64,000 nucleotides of DNA from Gammaproteobacteria bacterium. GTDB lineage: Bacteria; Pseudomonadota; Gammaproteobacteria; JAUZRS01. The position numbers and the translations under genes are program-made. The notes beneath the pieces are model-generated. The model had not been told where the DNA came from. It saw only the letters and a list, made by a program, of their open reading frames with translations, and did no database searches. Below, one piece after another: positions 1 to 9,335 of this stretch. Where the stretch lies: NCBI GenBank assembly GCA_030949385.1, contig JAUZSP010000001.1, forward strand, positions 248,001 through 312,000, given 5' to 3'. Positions within the stretch are counted from its first letter, which is position 1; every line of letters begins with the position of its first letter.

Positions 1-36
1 GAAACCCTAAAGGCGCTGGGTATTACAGCGAAATAA
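1..36 (+). CDS. 3' end of an unidentified gene cut by the window edge
   Basis: Frame 1 is open from the first base and ends with TAA at 34-36, giving eleven residues (ETLKALGITAK). The stop is followed 11 bases later by a perfect 11-bp hairpin, which is what a gene end looks like. Eleven residues are too few to assign a family. A second frame is open to about base 143 but runs through the hairpins and is less likely. Confidence 0.4.
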   Translation, partial: ETLKALGITAK

Positions 37-47
37 ACCGCAAACAA

Positions 48-73
48 AAGACATCAACATCCGTTGATGTCTT
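48..73 (+). terminator. hairpin downstream of the left-edge gene
   Basis: A perfect 11-bp stem (AAGACATCAAC at 48-58 pairs with 63-73) closes an ATCC loop. It follows the stop codon at 36. No T-tract follows, so if it ends transcription it is not a textbook intrinsic terminator. Confidence 0.5.
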
Positions 74-80
74 GACTCAA

Positions 81-120
81 AGCCTCTGGTCTCACTGGAG
101 GCTGATCTATTTACAGATCA
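81..120. other. two further small stem-loops in the intergenic region
   Basis: AGCCTC (81-86) pairs with GAGGCT (98-103). Immediately after, TGATCT (103-108) pairs with AGATCA (115-120). With the hairpin at 48-73 they form three consecutive stem-loops. The remaining bases up to the next gene at 318 show no coding frame or clear promoter that I can support. Confidence 0.35.
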
Positions 121-317
121 AACCGCATCAACACCCCATCTTGTGAACTCGGTCACCTACAAAACCGCCTGAAAAATTGTCGTTTTTAAACAGCTAAGTT
201 AGACTTCCAGATCACAATTAATTTCTTGTCTCAACTCAACTTGGAATCTAAGTTGCTGGCACTTTGCCACATCAATATGAGTCACTTCTTCCGTCATCTC
301 AAAAAACAGGTCAGATT

Positions 318-1652
318 ATGTACACACACGCGGTAAAAAAAGTGATCCTGCTCGGCGCTCTTATGAGCATTGGACAGGCTTACGCCACCCCCTTCAGTAA
401 CTACGACCCACGCTCCATGGCGATGGGGGGCGTCGGTGTGGCCAGCTCGCACAGCAATCACGCAACCAACTTCAACCCTGCTCTGCTGGCCAATAACGTT
501 GATGATTTTTCCCTCAATCTGCCCACCCTTGGTGGCCGTGTGACCGACAGAGACAACCTTGCCGATGCAGCACAGGATTTTTGGGATCAAGATCTGGTCA
601 ACCGTCTCAGCAACGACATTGCGAGTTACAACAACAGCTTGACCTCGATCACTCCCGCTCAAACCATTAACAGCTTAAAAAAGATAGAACGGGCAGTGAG
701 AACCTTATCCAACAAACTCAACAGCCTCAGCGACAAACCCTTGCAAGCCGAAACCGGCATTAATATTGGTTTTGCCCTACCAGGAATGGAAAACGGCAGC
801 GCGTTCTCCATCAGCTCGGTGGCTTCTGGTTCGGCCATCGGTTTTTATCGTGATAAAAATTTGTTACGCAACGTCGGTGAAGACATCAATACCCTTGCCA
901 GCTGCCTGCAACAAGCGCTCAATACGCAAACACTTTGCAACCAACCCAGCCTTAATTTTATCGACAACAACGGCCAAGTTACCTTTGATCCTCTGGACAG
1001 CACCAATGGCATCACCTCCAGCGCCAACGCACGAGGCTTAAACTTACTGGAAGTCAGCCTCTCTTTCGCACATTATTTTCCACAATACGATCTCAATGTG
1101 GGCATCACGCCCAAATACGTCACCGCAGAGCTGTTTGATTTTACCGCCGATATTGATCTGGCAAACACCCCCTTTCTGGTCAGTGATTACATCACCACCA
1201 CCGAAAATTTTAATGCTGACATCGGCATCAGTAAAACAGTCAAAATCAAGAACAACAGCGTTGAAGTCGGTGCCATTCTAAAAAATATTTTGCCACAAAC
1301 CTATCGCTCCGGCCTTGGCAATGAAGTCACACTCAACCCTCAACTGCGTGTGGGAGCCGCCTACCGTGCGGCTGATTGGGTGATGGTCGCCGTTGATATG
1401 GATTTGACTCGCAACGATGCGATTGCTTTTGAAGATGCCAGCCAGTTTATTGGGGTCGGTGCTGAAATAGACTCTTGGAGATGGGCGCAGTGGCGCATGG
1501 GTTACCGCTTCGATCTGGTCAACAGCGACCGCAACACCTTCTCAGCGGGTCTGGGTCTGTCGCCTTTTGGAGTCCATTTGGATCTGGCCATCACCGCCAA
1601 CAGCAACCGCACTGAAATCGGCAGCGCGTTACAGTTGGCGTTTCGTTATTGA
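318..1652 (+). CDS. TraF-like outer-membrane protein (PF13729-type)
   Basis: The protein has 444 residues. It resembles the conjugal-transfer TraF_2 family, a group of predicted outer-membrane beta-barrel proteins that is common outside conjugation loci; no other transfer gene is nearby, so a role in conjugation is unlikely. The start at 318 gives a good signal peptide (MYTHAVKKVILLGALMSIGQ, cleavage after AYA near residue 23); an in-frame ATG at 264 would add 18 residues and hide it. After the signal comes the typical NYDPRSMAMGGVGVAS segment, where early barrel proteins place small residues, and a central region with alternating polar and hydrophobic strands. The chain ends in an aromatic residue (LAFRY), as barrel proteins do. 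It converges with a small TPR protein at 1697. Family assignment is fairly sure; function is unknown. Confidence 0.75.
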   Translation: MYTHAVKKVILLGALMSIGQAYATPFSNYDPRSMAMGGVGVASSHSNHATNFNPALLANNVDDFSLNLPTLGGRVTDRDNLADAAQDFWDQDLVNRLSNDIASYNNSLTSITPAQTINSLKKIERAVRTLSNKLNSLSDKPLQAETGINIGFALPGMENGSAFSISSVASGSAIGFYRDKNLLRNVGEDINTLASCLQQALNTQTLCNQPSLNFIDNNGQVTFDPLDSTNGITSSANARGLNLLEVSLSFAHYFPQYDLNVGITPKYVTAELFDFTADIDLANTPFLVSDYITTTENFNADIGISKTVKIKNNSVEVGAILKNILPQTYRSGLGNEVTLNPQLRVGAAYRAADWVMVAVDMDLTRNDAIAFEDASQFIGVGAEIDSWRWAQWRMGYRFDLVNSDRNTFSAGLGLSPFGVHLDLAITANSNRTEIGSALQLAFRY

Positions 1653-1674
1653 TGAAACAGGTGCGGAATTATTA

Positions 1675-1700
1675 GGGACAGAAATGGATTCTGCCCCTAC
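1675..1700. repeat. GTAGGGGC-type palindromic repeat, copy A
   Basis: An imperfect palindrome (GGGACAGAA, five bases, TTCTGCCCC, then TAC). Twenty-two bases are identical with copy B at 58246-58270, and copies C and D near 35.6 kb are related. It sits between convergent genes and overlaps the last codons of the gene that ends at 1697. Confidence 0.7.
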
Positions 1701-2245
1701 AAGGCCGAAATCACCTGTCGAGCATCCGCAACCAGCGGGTGTTTGGGAGTTGTGCTGATAAAACGCTGCAACTGCTGCCGACTCTCTTTTGACTGACCCA
1801 ACCCCGCATAAACCAAACCCAGAGCAAAGGTCGCGTTGGGCAACAACTCACCGTTGGGGTAATCGTGCATAAAGCTCTGCAACACCTGTTTGGCCTGTTG
1901 CAAACGCTGCGCCTCAACCAAGCGCTGCACTCGGTTCAAACTCTGCTGCTGCGCCACAAATTGGTTGTCGCTGCTCAAATCCTGCTTCCAAACCGGCTGC
2001 ATGATCGACACGGTACTTTGCGCACCACGGGTACCGGTCACAGCCGTTACCGTTGTTGAGCTGCGATCACGCTTTCTGGGGTTGTAACTGCTCAGATGTT
2101 GCCACACCTGATAAAACAGCGTTTTTAATTCTGATTCTTGTTGCGACTGAGCGATAACAAAAGGCGATGAAGCCTCCTTAGCCGCCAGAGAAACACCGCT
2201 GGCTGTAATCAACAGTGCCGCAACACTGCATTGTAATAACGTCAT
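1697..2245 (-). CDS. exported TPR protein resembling the C-terminus of YbgF/CpoB
   Basis: The protein has 182 residues with the start at 2245, where GAGAGG lies six bases upstream; a GTG seven codons earlier is possible but lacks such a site. Residues 1-21 (MTLLQCSVAALLITASGVSLA) form a signal peptide, so it is periplasmic. The C-terminal 60 residues form a tetratricopeptide pair with the pattern of periplasmic YbgF-like proteins (DYPNGELLPNATFALGLVY, then GQSKESRQQLQRFI). The middle is Gln-rich and could be a short coiled coil. It lies between the TraF-like gene and the giant NHL/TPR gene, on the same strand as the latter, and may work with it. Its stop codon lies inside repeat copy A. There is no tol-pal locus here, so I do not call it cpoB. 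Confidence 0.65.
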   Translation of the reverse strand: MTLLQCSVAALLITASGVSLAAKEASSPFVIAQSQQESELKTLFYQVWQHLSSYNPRKRDRSSTTVTAVTGTRGAQSTVSIMQPVWKQDLSSDNQFVAQQQSLNRVQRLVEAQRLQQAKQVLQSFMHDYPNGELLPNATFALGLVYAGLGQSKESRQQLQRFISTTPKHPLVADARQVISAL

Positions 2246-2346
2246 AATCGACCTCTCATGGTTCACCGAGAGTCCCTCCGTAGACCCTTATCATTTCCTT
2301 AAAAGAGTACAAAAACCGAGCGAAGTTATCCATGATCCCCATCGCA

Positions 2347-5300
2347 CTATTGCAACAGCTTATCAAAGGCGGCGAACGACTGCGGTGTGGCCGGTTGCAA
2401 CAAGACCGCTTGTTCAAACTTCAAGCGCGCCTGACGCAGATCACCCAAACGGTAATGGCTCATGGCCATATTGACCTTAATGCCCGCATCATCGTTCAAC
2501 AGACCTTCGGCATAACGGTAATGTTCTAAGGCTTGCTCAAAATCCCCTTGAGCAAAAAAGAGGTTAGCGCGATTGTTGTACAGTGCGCCATTCGTCCCTC
2601 TCTTTTCCAACTCATCCAAAACCCGATGCGCACGATCATAAAGACCATAACGGGCGTATAAAATCACCGTCTGCATTAAGCGTTTTGCGTCATTTGGTCG
2701 GCTGGCCAACAGCGCTTGATAAGGTTTCAACTCACGTTCAAGGCTTTTTTCCAACAGCAAACGCTGTTCACGCTGCACTCGCAACCGCAGCGCCTGTGAA
2801 TCGGCCACCTTCAGCTCAAAAGACGCCGGTTGCAAGGTCACCGGCTGATAGCGTTGCCATGCCTTTTTAAGGGCAATCACCTTGAGTTTATTCTGCGCCT
2901 GAAAATGCTGATATTTTGCCGCGCCTTCCGTCCACGCTTCACTAAACGAAGTGGCAATCATGGTCGCTTCCAGAGGAATCCAAACTTGATCTTGGTAGAT
3001 CACCAACAGCTCATTTTGGGCGCTGATCCGATTTCGATCTTGTTGCGCCAAGCCTGTATTGAACATCATTAACAGATGCCCAGGCACATCCAAAAAAGCC
3101 GTTTCAATACCGAGGTTTTCCAGTGATGCACTGAGCAGCACCGACAGATCATCGCAATCGCCACTTTTTAGATGCAAGGTTTCACGGGCAAATTGAACGT
3201 AATCCACCTGATCCCGCTGCACTTTTGAATAAGGGCTGTTGGGGTCTTGCACGTACCGAAGTCCTTGCGCGGCAAAGGCATCAAACAGGGTCATCGCAGT
3301 GACCATATTGGCGTTCAGTGGCCCTGGTTTAGGGCGATGCTCATTGATCACCTGGCGGACAAAGTTATGCAACACCTCATCTTTGGGAGTCACAAAAGAG
3401 CCCACCATATTGGCACGTTGCCACAAAATGGCATTTTTTCCGTACAGGGTCACCGGCTGAGTCAGGCTGATGCTCTGCTCTCGACCGTCGCGCACAAACA
3501 GCAACTTGACCTCCACCTGCACCCCGGTATCTTCGTCAATCTGCAACACTCGGTTATTCAAGGCAGCGTACAAAGAGAGATTCAAACTGCTGTTGGCTTT
3601 CAAGCTGCCAATCTCTTGCAGTGAAGGGAAATCCATATAACCCTTGATCTCAAAACTGAGCTTGAGATTGGCGTAACTGCTGCCACCGGTGTTGCGCAGC
3701 CGGATCGTCCCCACCGGCTCGGTGGCGTATTGCTTGTAAGCCACGGAAAAGAGTGTATTCAAACGCAGGTCTTCAAACACCACCTGCGGTGCATTGGATT
3801 TAAACTGCATCGACTGTTTTTTATTGGCGTAGGCCGACTCCAGCAGTAATCTGTTTTCAGCCGTAGGCGCAATGGCCACCGCCTTATCCAGAGCGGCAAT
3901 GGCACGCTCAAACAGGCGACGTTGACTGAACATGTTTGCCATCAAAAGATAAATCGGCGCTTTCTTCGCAGCCAAAAGCAGCGCTTTTTGCAGCAACGGT
4001 TCGGCTTTTTCATACAGGTTATTTTCAATATACAACTCAGCCAGCGCCACCTGCACAATTTCATTGGCCGGTTGCCGTTTAATCGCCTGTTTTAGGTAGC
4101 GTATCGCCTCACCGCTTTTTCCCTGTTCATGAGTGATCTCAGCCAGCAAGTGCAACACCTCCACCGAGTCAGGCAAGAGACGTTTTGCCTCCAAGGCCTG
4201 TGGCAGAGCCTCTTGCAAACGATCTAAATGGTAAAATGCGCTGGCCAAACGAAAATGGACTTGACGGTGATCCGCCTGCAAAACCGCTGCCCGACCGAGA
4301 CTCTCCAGTGCCAAAGGGTAATTTTTTGCCGCCAACGCCTGTTCGCCTAACCCCCATGCAGCAGCAAACGAATTAGGATTCGCAGATAACGCTTTTTGCA
4401 GCCCATGCAACACCTTTTTTGGCTCCAGACGTTTTTTATACAGTTCTGCCAACGCCAACCACGCTGGCGCGTTTTGATCATCGGCGTGGGTGGCTTTATT
4501 AAAGGCCAGCAACGCCTCATCGGGGTTGTTTTGCGCCACCGCAATCAAGCCCAACAAATAATGACCATGGCTGAGATAACGATCTTCAGCCAACAACGAG
4601 AGAGCAATGTGACGCACCTTGGCGTATTTTTTCAGCGCCAAATAACTCTCTGCCAAGGCCATTAAAATATCGCCCTCCTGATCGGCCAAGGCTTTGGCCT
4701 CTTGCAAATAACGGATGGCACGTCGATGTTTGCCCAACCCCTGTAAAACCAAAGCAGAACGATAACGAATGGCGCTGTCGCCTCGATCCAGTTTGACTGC
4801 GGTATCAAACGCCGTCAGAGCTTTTTTCTGGAGACCCAATTTCAGATACGCTTGCCCCAATAAAAAATGCGCTTCGGCGTGTTTTTTCTGTTCGGCCAAT
4901 AGGCTCTCCAGACAGTTCACCGCCCCAATTGCGTCACTCAGACGTAAACTGATCCGCGCGCAACGCAAATAGGTCGGTTCATCGGCCAATTTAGCGGCAA
5001 TCAACTGCTTTACAACCCGCTGAGCACGCAGATCCTGCCCACCTTGGTAAAGCGCCTCCAGCTTCAAACGTAAGCCTTCCGCACGATGTTCATCCACCTC
5101 GGCCAACAAAGAAAAATAGAGCTGCGCCTCTTTGCTGCGCCCCAAGGCCAACAGACTTTTGCCCAGCAGCAGCAGAGTCTGCGGGTCATCTTCATAAAAA
5201 AGCTGGAGACGGGAAAAAAAATGGATCGCTTGTCTGTAATTGCGCAGTTGATACGCACGGAAAGCCGCACGAAAAAGATCCTCTTGCGCCGTTGAAAGCG

Positions 5301-7314
5301 CCCCCTCTCGACCGTAATCACTCACTGCACTGACTTGATAATAGAGTGCGCCACTCTGCGTATGTTCGATGTAAGTATGGTTTTCTTTTATCTCATGTAA
5401 CAGGCGAAAAGGGCCGCCCTCTTTCTCAGCAACATAAACACGATAATGATCCACAAACGGACTTGACACCGATGACCAGCTCAAATAACTGCCTTTTTTC
5501 TGGCCCCGAATTTTCAACCCCATAACTTTGTCTGGCACTTGTCGATAAGCAAAACGAAACAAACGCCCCCAACCGCTGTCATAAAGGCCAATTTCGGTTT
5601 TTTCACTGGGATAGAAGCTCAAATTGCGCGCCTGTTTAAAACCTGGGGTAAACTCCGCTGCCGAGCCAAAACTGAACAGCGGTTGCAGGCCTTGAAAGAT
5701 ACGCACACTGTAATCATTGTCACTGCTGGCCGCCAAAACATAGAGTCGATCTTGCGAATCAATGGCCAAATCATAAAAATGCTCAAAAGGACGTGCTAAT
5801 GTTTGATTTTCATTCAAACGATGGAGTAATTTATGCTCTGGGCTAAAGACTAAAATTTGACCACTGCCCTCATCGGCCACATAAATTCGATTCTGTGAAT
5901 CCAACGCCACCGCCACCGGTTTACCCATTACATCATCGTCAAAATCAACCGCACTGATCTTGTCGATAAACACCCCATCCTGAGAAAAAATTTGCAGCCG
6001 AGCATTGCCGCTGTCCGCCACATAAAGCCGGTCATTTTTCAGCGCCACACCACGGGGCTGATTAAATGAACCATCCTGACTGCCGGTACGGCCCAAACTA
6101 AAACGCAAATGGCCATCGTGCCGATACACCTTAACGCTGTTGGCAGCCGTGATAACAATATCCACAGCACTGATCGCCACCCCAGCAACCTGTTGCAACT
6201 GTCCCTCAAACTCTGTTTTTTTACCCTCGCGGCTCAAACGGTAACTGTGACCGTTTTTGTCCGCCACACAAAGCTGTTCATTGTTTTTTAGTCGATACGC
6301 AAATTGACAACGGATAAAATCAACTCCAGCCTGCTGCAACGTAGCCAAACGACGCTCTTTTGGCTGCTGGGGAAGAGAACCATTGAGATGAAAAATTTCA
6401 ATTTTATGATTGCCGCTGTCCGCCACCGCCAAACGCTGATCGGGCAGCGCCAGCAGCGCGGTTATTTTACTAAATTGCCCGCGTAAATTACCTTTGCTGC
6501 CAAAACGATTCAGCAGTTTTTTCTGCTGCCAATCCAGTTGATACACTCGACCGTTGCGATTATCTGCCACGTACAACACACCCTGCTGATCCAGTGCAAT
6601 GGCCGAAAGTGACACTTGATCTGTGACGATGGTCGAAACATCGGCGGCACTCAGCTGCTGTAAAAAAGCACCGTCGTGGGCGTAAATCATAATGCGACCT
6701 GAGTCCGCTGTCTCCAATACAAAAACACGTTCTTGAGCATCCACAAACACCTGTTCAGGTGCCTTCAAATACGTCGTGGAACGCCCTGATTTTTTATCAC
6801 CAAAACTATGCAAAAACACCCCGTCAGCACCAAAGACCGACACACGACCCGCTCCCATTTCCGCCACATAGAGACGACGGTTATGCGAAAAAAACAACCC
6901 TTTTGGTTTGTTTAAACGCCCCTGCTGCGAACCTTTCCCCGCCAAAAAAGCCGTTATTTTACCCTCCGCATCCAACAGAGCCAGAGTCCCGCTGAGGCTG
7001 TCGCTGACCACCAGACGCCCCTCATCCAGATGAGCTATACCAGCCAAAAATGGACTCTGAAATTTAAGCCCCTTGTGGCTGCTATCAAATCCTTGCCAGC
7101 CCTCACTCGACAAGCTCATTACCTGACCCAATAACGAATCAACGCCGTACAGCTCACCGTCCGCTGTGGCACTCAATCCAGCAAGGTAAGAGAAAATCGG
7201 CGTACCAGCAGCAGAACTAATGCTCTTTTCAAGGGTAATATTGGCTGCTATCAATGAAGAGGGGAAAAGCGATACAGAAAAAAAAGTCAGAGCAAAAAAG
7301 AGGCTGTTTAACAT
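2347..7314 (-). CDS. very large exported NHL-repeat / TPR / transglutaminase-like protein
   Basis: The protein has 1655 residues. I place the start at the ATG at 7314, which begins a signal peptide (MLNSLFFALTFFSVSLFPSS); a TTG at 7371 would put 19 residues before it. Domains in order: NHL-type beta-propeller repeats at about 40-590 (recurrent LYVADSGNARLQIF-like units); a fibronectin-III-like stretch at about 598-680; a long tetratricopeptide array at about 680-1170; a CARDB-like beta domain at about 1172-1300; a transglutaminase-like fold near 1330-1500 with Cys in SGDCDDLSVLL and His in PGHLLMMF; and a final TPR block from about 1560. It is probably periplasmic or surface-exposed. It shares a strand with the small TPR gene and is divergent from moxR-DUF58-tgpA, which also encodes a transglutaminase-fold protein. 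Domain order is read by eye; its role is unknown. Confidence 0.8.
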   Translation of the reverse strand: MLNSLFFALTFFSVSLFPSSLIAANITLEKSISSAAGTPIFSYLAGLSATADGELYGVDSLLGQVMSLSSEGWQGFDSSHKGLKFQSPFLAGIAHLDEGRLVVSDSLSGTLALLDAEGKITAFLAGKGSQQGRLNKPKGLFFSHNRRLYVAEMGAGRVSVFGADGVFLHSFGDKKSGRSTTYLKAPEQVFVDAQERVFVLETADSGRIMIYAHDGAFLQQLSAADVSTIVTDQVSLSAIALDQQGVLYVADNRNGRVYQLDWQQKKLLNRFGSKGNLRGQFSKITALLALPDQRLAVADSGNHKIEIFHLNGSLPQQPKERRLATLQQAGVDFIRCQFAYRLKNNEQLCVADKNGHSYRLSREGKKTEFEGQLQQVAGVAISAVDIVITAANSVKVYRHDGHLRFSLGRTGSQDGSFNQPRGVALKNDRLYVADSGNARLQIFSQDGVFIDKISAVDFDDDVMGKPVAVALDSQNRIYVADEGSGQILVFSPEHKLLHRLNENQTLARPFEHFYDLAIDSQDRLYVLAASSDNDYSVRIFQGLQPLFSFGSAAEFTPGFKQARNLSFYPSEKTEIGLYDSGWGRLFRFAYRQVPDKVMGLKIRGQKKGSYLSWSSVSSPFVDHYRVYVAEKEGGPFRLLHEIKENHTYIEHTQSGALYYQVSAVSDYGREGALSTAQEDLFRAAFRAYQLRNYRQAIHFFSRLQLFYEDDPQTLLLLGKSLLALGRSKEAQLYFSLLAEVDEHRAEGLRLKLEALYQGGQDLRAQRVVKQLIAAKLADEPTYLRCARISLRLSDAIGAVNCLESLLAEQKKHAEAHFLLGQAYLKLGLQKKALTAFDTAVKLDRGDSAIRYRSALVLQGLGKHRRAIRYLQEAKALADQEGDILMALAESYLALKKYAKVRHIALSLLAEDRYLSHGHYLLGLIAVAQNNPDEALLAFNKATHADDQNAPAWLALAELYKKRLEPKKVLHGLQKALSANPNSFAAAWGLGEQALAAKNYPLALESLGRAAVLQADHRQVHFRLASAFYHLDRLQEALPQALEAKRLLPDSVEVLHLLAEITHEQGKSGEAIRYLKQAIKRQPANEIVQVALAELYIENNLYEKAEPLLQKALLLAAKKAPIYLLMANMFSQRRLFERAIAALDKAVAIAPTAENRLLLESAYANKKQSMQFKSNAPQVVFEDLRLNTLFSVAYKQYATEPVGTIRLRNTGGSSYANLKLSFEIKGYMDFPSLQEIGSLKANSSLNLSLYAALNNRVLQIDEDTGVQVEVKLLFVRDGREQSISLTQPVTLYGKNAILWQRANMVGSFVTPKDEVLHNFVRQVINEHRPKPGPLNANMVTAMTLFDAFAAQGLRYVQDPNSPYSKVQRDQVDYVQFARETLHLKSGDCDDLSVLLSASLENLGIETAFLDVPGHLLMMFNTGLAQQDRNRISAQNELLVIYQDQVWIPLEATMIATSFSEAWTEGAAKYQHFQAQNKLKVIALKKAWQRYQPVTLQPASFELKVADSQALRLRVQREQRLLLEKSLERELKPYQALLASRPNDAKRLMQTVILYARYGLYDRAHRVLDELEKRGTNGALYNNRANLFFAQGDFEQALEHYRYAEGLLNDDAGIKVNMAMSHYRLGDLRQARLKFEQAVLLQPATPQSFAAFDKLLQ

Positions 7315-7450
7315 AGGTGATAAAATCTGTTTGTCATCCAAAAAAGGGGAATACAGTCCATATAAGACCAACCATAGTAGCAGAAATTCATTTCTTGTCT
7401 GCCGAATAAATTAACCACTGAAACACGAAAAAGCGCTAAGATAATTCCCC

Positions 7451-8368
7451 ATGAAAGAAACATCACTGCAAGCAGCCATTACCGCCTGTGAAGAGATTAT
7501 TTTGGGTAAACGCCAACAGATCCGCTTGGCCTTTTGCTGCCTGTTGGCCAACGGTCACCTGCTGATCGAAGATCGCCCTGGGGTAGGCAAAACCACCTTG
7601 GCCAACACCTTGGCACGGGTACTCGGCCTGAGCCACCAGCGGATTCAATTCACCAGCGATCTGCTGCCCGCCGACTTGCTCGGATGCGCCATCTACCAAA
7701 CAGAAAACAGCCAATTTCACTTTCATCCCGGCCCCATTTTCCACCAGCTTATTTTGGCCGATGAGATCAACCGCACCAGCCCAAAAACCCAAAGCGCGCT
7801 ACTCGAAGCGATGGAAGAACAACAGGTCACCGTTGAAGGCCAGACCCGCCCACTGGATGTGCCCTTTTTTGTCATTGCCACCCAGAACCCCAACCAGCAA
7901 TCGGGCACCTTCCCGCTGCCGGAATCCCAACTGGATCGCTTTCTGATGTGCATTTCCCTCGGTTACCCCAACCCAGAGGCAGAAAGACGACTGCTGCAAG
8001 GCGAAGACCCACGACATAAAATGGCTCATCTGGTCAATACCCTGACCCCCGAATTACTGCTCCAACTGCAACAACAGGTGAACTCTGTACACGCCTCCGA
8101 TGCTCTGCTCGACTACCTGCAACACCTGCTCGCGTTCAGCCGCCAAACCGAGCACTTTATTGATGGCCTCTCGCCCCGCGCGGGCATGGGACTGCTGCGC
8201 GCTGCCCGTGCGTGGGCGCTGCTGGAACAGCGTGATTATCTGCTGCCCGAAGATCTGCAAGCGGTGCTGCCCGCCGTGGTGGGACACCGGCTGCAACTGA
8301 ATCAAAACAGCCCCTCTGAACGAGACGTTGTGGTGGAAAAACTGCTCAACGGCGTTGCCATTCCCTAA
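7451..8368 (+). CDS. MoxR-family AAA+ ATPase
   Basis: The protein has 305 residues, the usual size for the family. Walker A is GVGKTT at 44-49, Walker B is LILADEINR around 100-108, sensor 1 is in FVIATQNPNQQSG, and the C-terminal lid follows GLSPRAGMGLLRAARAW. MoxR ATPases act as chaperones that mature or activate partner complexes, and they are typically encoded beside DUF58 and transglutaminase genes. That is exactly the arrangement here: the next gene overlaps its end and tgpA follows. The start is the ATG at 7451, 136 bases from the divergent giant gene. Confidence 0.93.
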   Translation: MKETSLQAAITACEEIILGKRQQIRLAFCCLLANGHLLIEDRPGVGKTTLANTLARVLGLSHQRIQFTSDLLPADLLGCAIYQTENSQFHFHPGPIFHQLILADEINRTSPKTQSALLEAMEEQQVTVEGQTRPLDVPFFVIATQNPNQQSGTFPLPESQLDRFLMCISLGYPNPEAERRLLQGEDPRHKMAHLVNTLTPELLLQLQQQVNSVHASDALLDYLQHLLAFSRQTEHFIDGLSPRAGMGLLRAARAWALLEQRDYLLPEDLQAVLPAVVGHRLQLNQNSPSERDVVVEKLLNGVAIP

Positions 8369-9335
8369 GCCCCGCTGTATCACCGGAGTCACTGCCCTGT
8401 CTTTTTTTCAACGCTGGCTCGACAAACGCATTCCTTGGGATGAAACCCCCAGCCGTCTGACACGCCAGCGCATCTACATTTTACCCACCGTAGCCGGTCT
8501 TTTTTACGCCCTACTGCTGATGATTCTACTGCTGGCGGCCAGCAACTACGGCACCAGCTTGGGCTTTCTGCTGACCTTTTTTCTGGCCGGTCTCTCCTTA
8601 GTCAGTATGCTGCACGGTTTTCGCAATCTGCTCAACTTGGAGATTCAAATTCACTCCGCCAACGCGGTTTTTGTCGGCGAAGAGAGCCGTTTTAACATCG
8701 AAATTTACAACCCAAACAGCAACCCACATCCGATGATCACTCTCGTTCACGAAACTCAACAGCACACTCTCAATCTGCTGTCAGAGCAACGACACCGCTG
8801 CACTCTCTCCATAATCACCACTCGGCGGGGTTATCTCGCTTTGGGAAAAGTACACATCAACACACTCTACCCTCTCGGTCTGTTTCGCTGCTGGTCAACC
8901 TTAGGATCTCATAAACGGGGATTGGTCTACCCCAAACCTTTAAGCCATTCAGCGCCTCTGCCTCATGTTCAAGACAACACTCAGCAAAACAACAACCAGA
9001 AAATCGACGAAGAATATCAAGGCGTGCGCGACTACCAACGCGGCGATTCTGCCCGCCGCATCGATTGGAAAGCGCTGGCCAAAGGCCACGGCACACTGGT
9101 AAAAAACTACCAAACACCGCAAAACGAACGCCTGCAACTGCATTGGCAGCAGACCCAAGGCGATACAGAACGCCGTCTGTCTCAGCTCTGTGCTTGGGTT
9201 TTGCAGGCCGAACGGCAACAACAAATCTACAGCTTGCATCTACCGCACTCTCCTCCCTTGATCGGAATAGGTGAACAACACAAACAGCGTTGCCTGAAAA
9301 ACTTGGCGCTGTTTGGCTTAAAAGACGATGAATAA
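8355..9335 (+). CDS. DUF58 membrane protein of the MoxR-DUF58-TgpA operon
   Basis: The protein has about 326 residues. Two membrane helices lie near the N-terminus (around IYILPTVAGLFYALLLMILL and the following GFLLTFFLAGLSLVSML). The conserved DUF58 core VRDYQRGDSARRIDWKALAK is near residue 220. DUF58 proteins have a von Willebrand-like fold and are thought to be partners of MoxR ATPases at the membrane. There is no ATG or GTG at the expected position: candidate starts are TTG at 8328, TTG at 8355 (chosen) or a CTG at 8397 that has GGAG upstream. All overlap or closely follow the end of moxR, which suggests translational coupling. It overlaps tgpA by eight bases. Confidence 0.85.
   Translation: MPFPKPRCITGVTALSFFQRWLDKRIPWDETPSRLTRQRIYILPTVAGLFYALLLMILLLAASNYGTSLGFLLTFFLAGLSLVSMLHGFRNLLNLEIQIHSANAVFVGEESRFNIEIYNPNSNPHPMITLVHETQQHTLNLLSEQRHRCTLSIITTRRGYLALGKVHINTLYPLGLFRCWSTLGSHKRGLVYPKPLSHSAPLPHVQDNTQQNNNQKIDEEYQGVRDYQRGDSARRIDWKALAKGHGTLVKNYQTPQNERLQLHWQQTQGDTERRLSQLCAWVLQAERQQQIYSLHLPHSPPLIGIGEQHKQRCLKNLALFGLKDDE

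Noticed and set aside
3-143. Frame 3 open from the left edge for about 47 codons
   Set aside because: It runs through three hairpins and the composition is not protein-like; frame 1 with its stop before the hairpin fits better.
294-662. Open frame antisense to the TraF-like gene
   Set aside because: It mirrors a real coding gene, has no ribosome site and no recognisable domain. The same holds for the many antisense frames over the NHL/TPR, clpA, icd, gltX and cob genes.
318-1652. Part of a conjugation locus because of the TraF-like name
   Set aside because: No other tra, mob or relaxase gene occurs; this family is widespread in chromosomes without conjugation systems.
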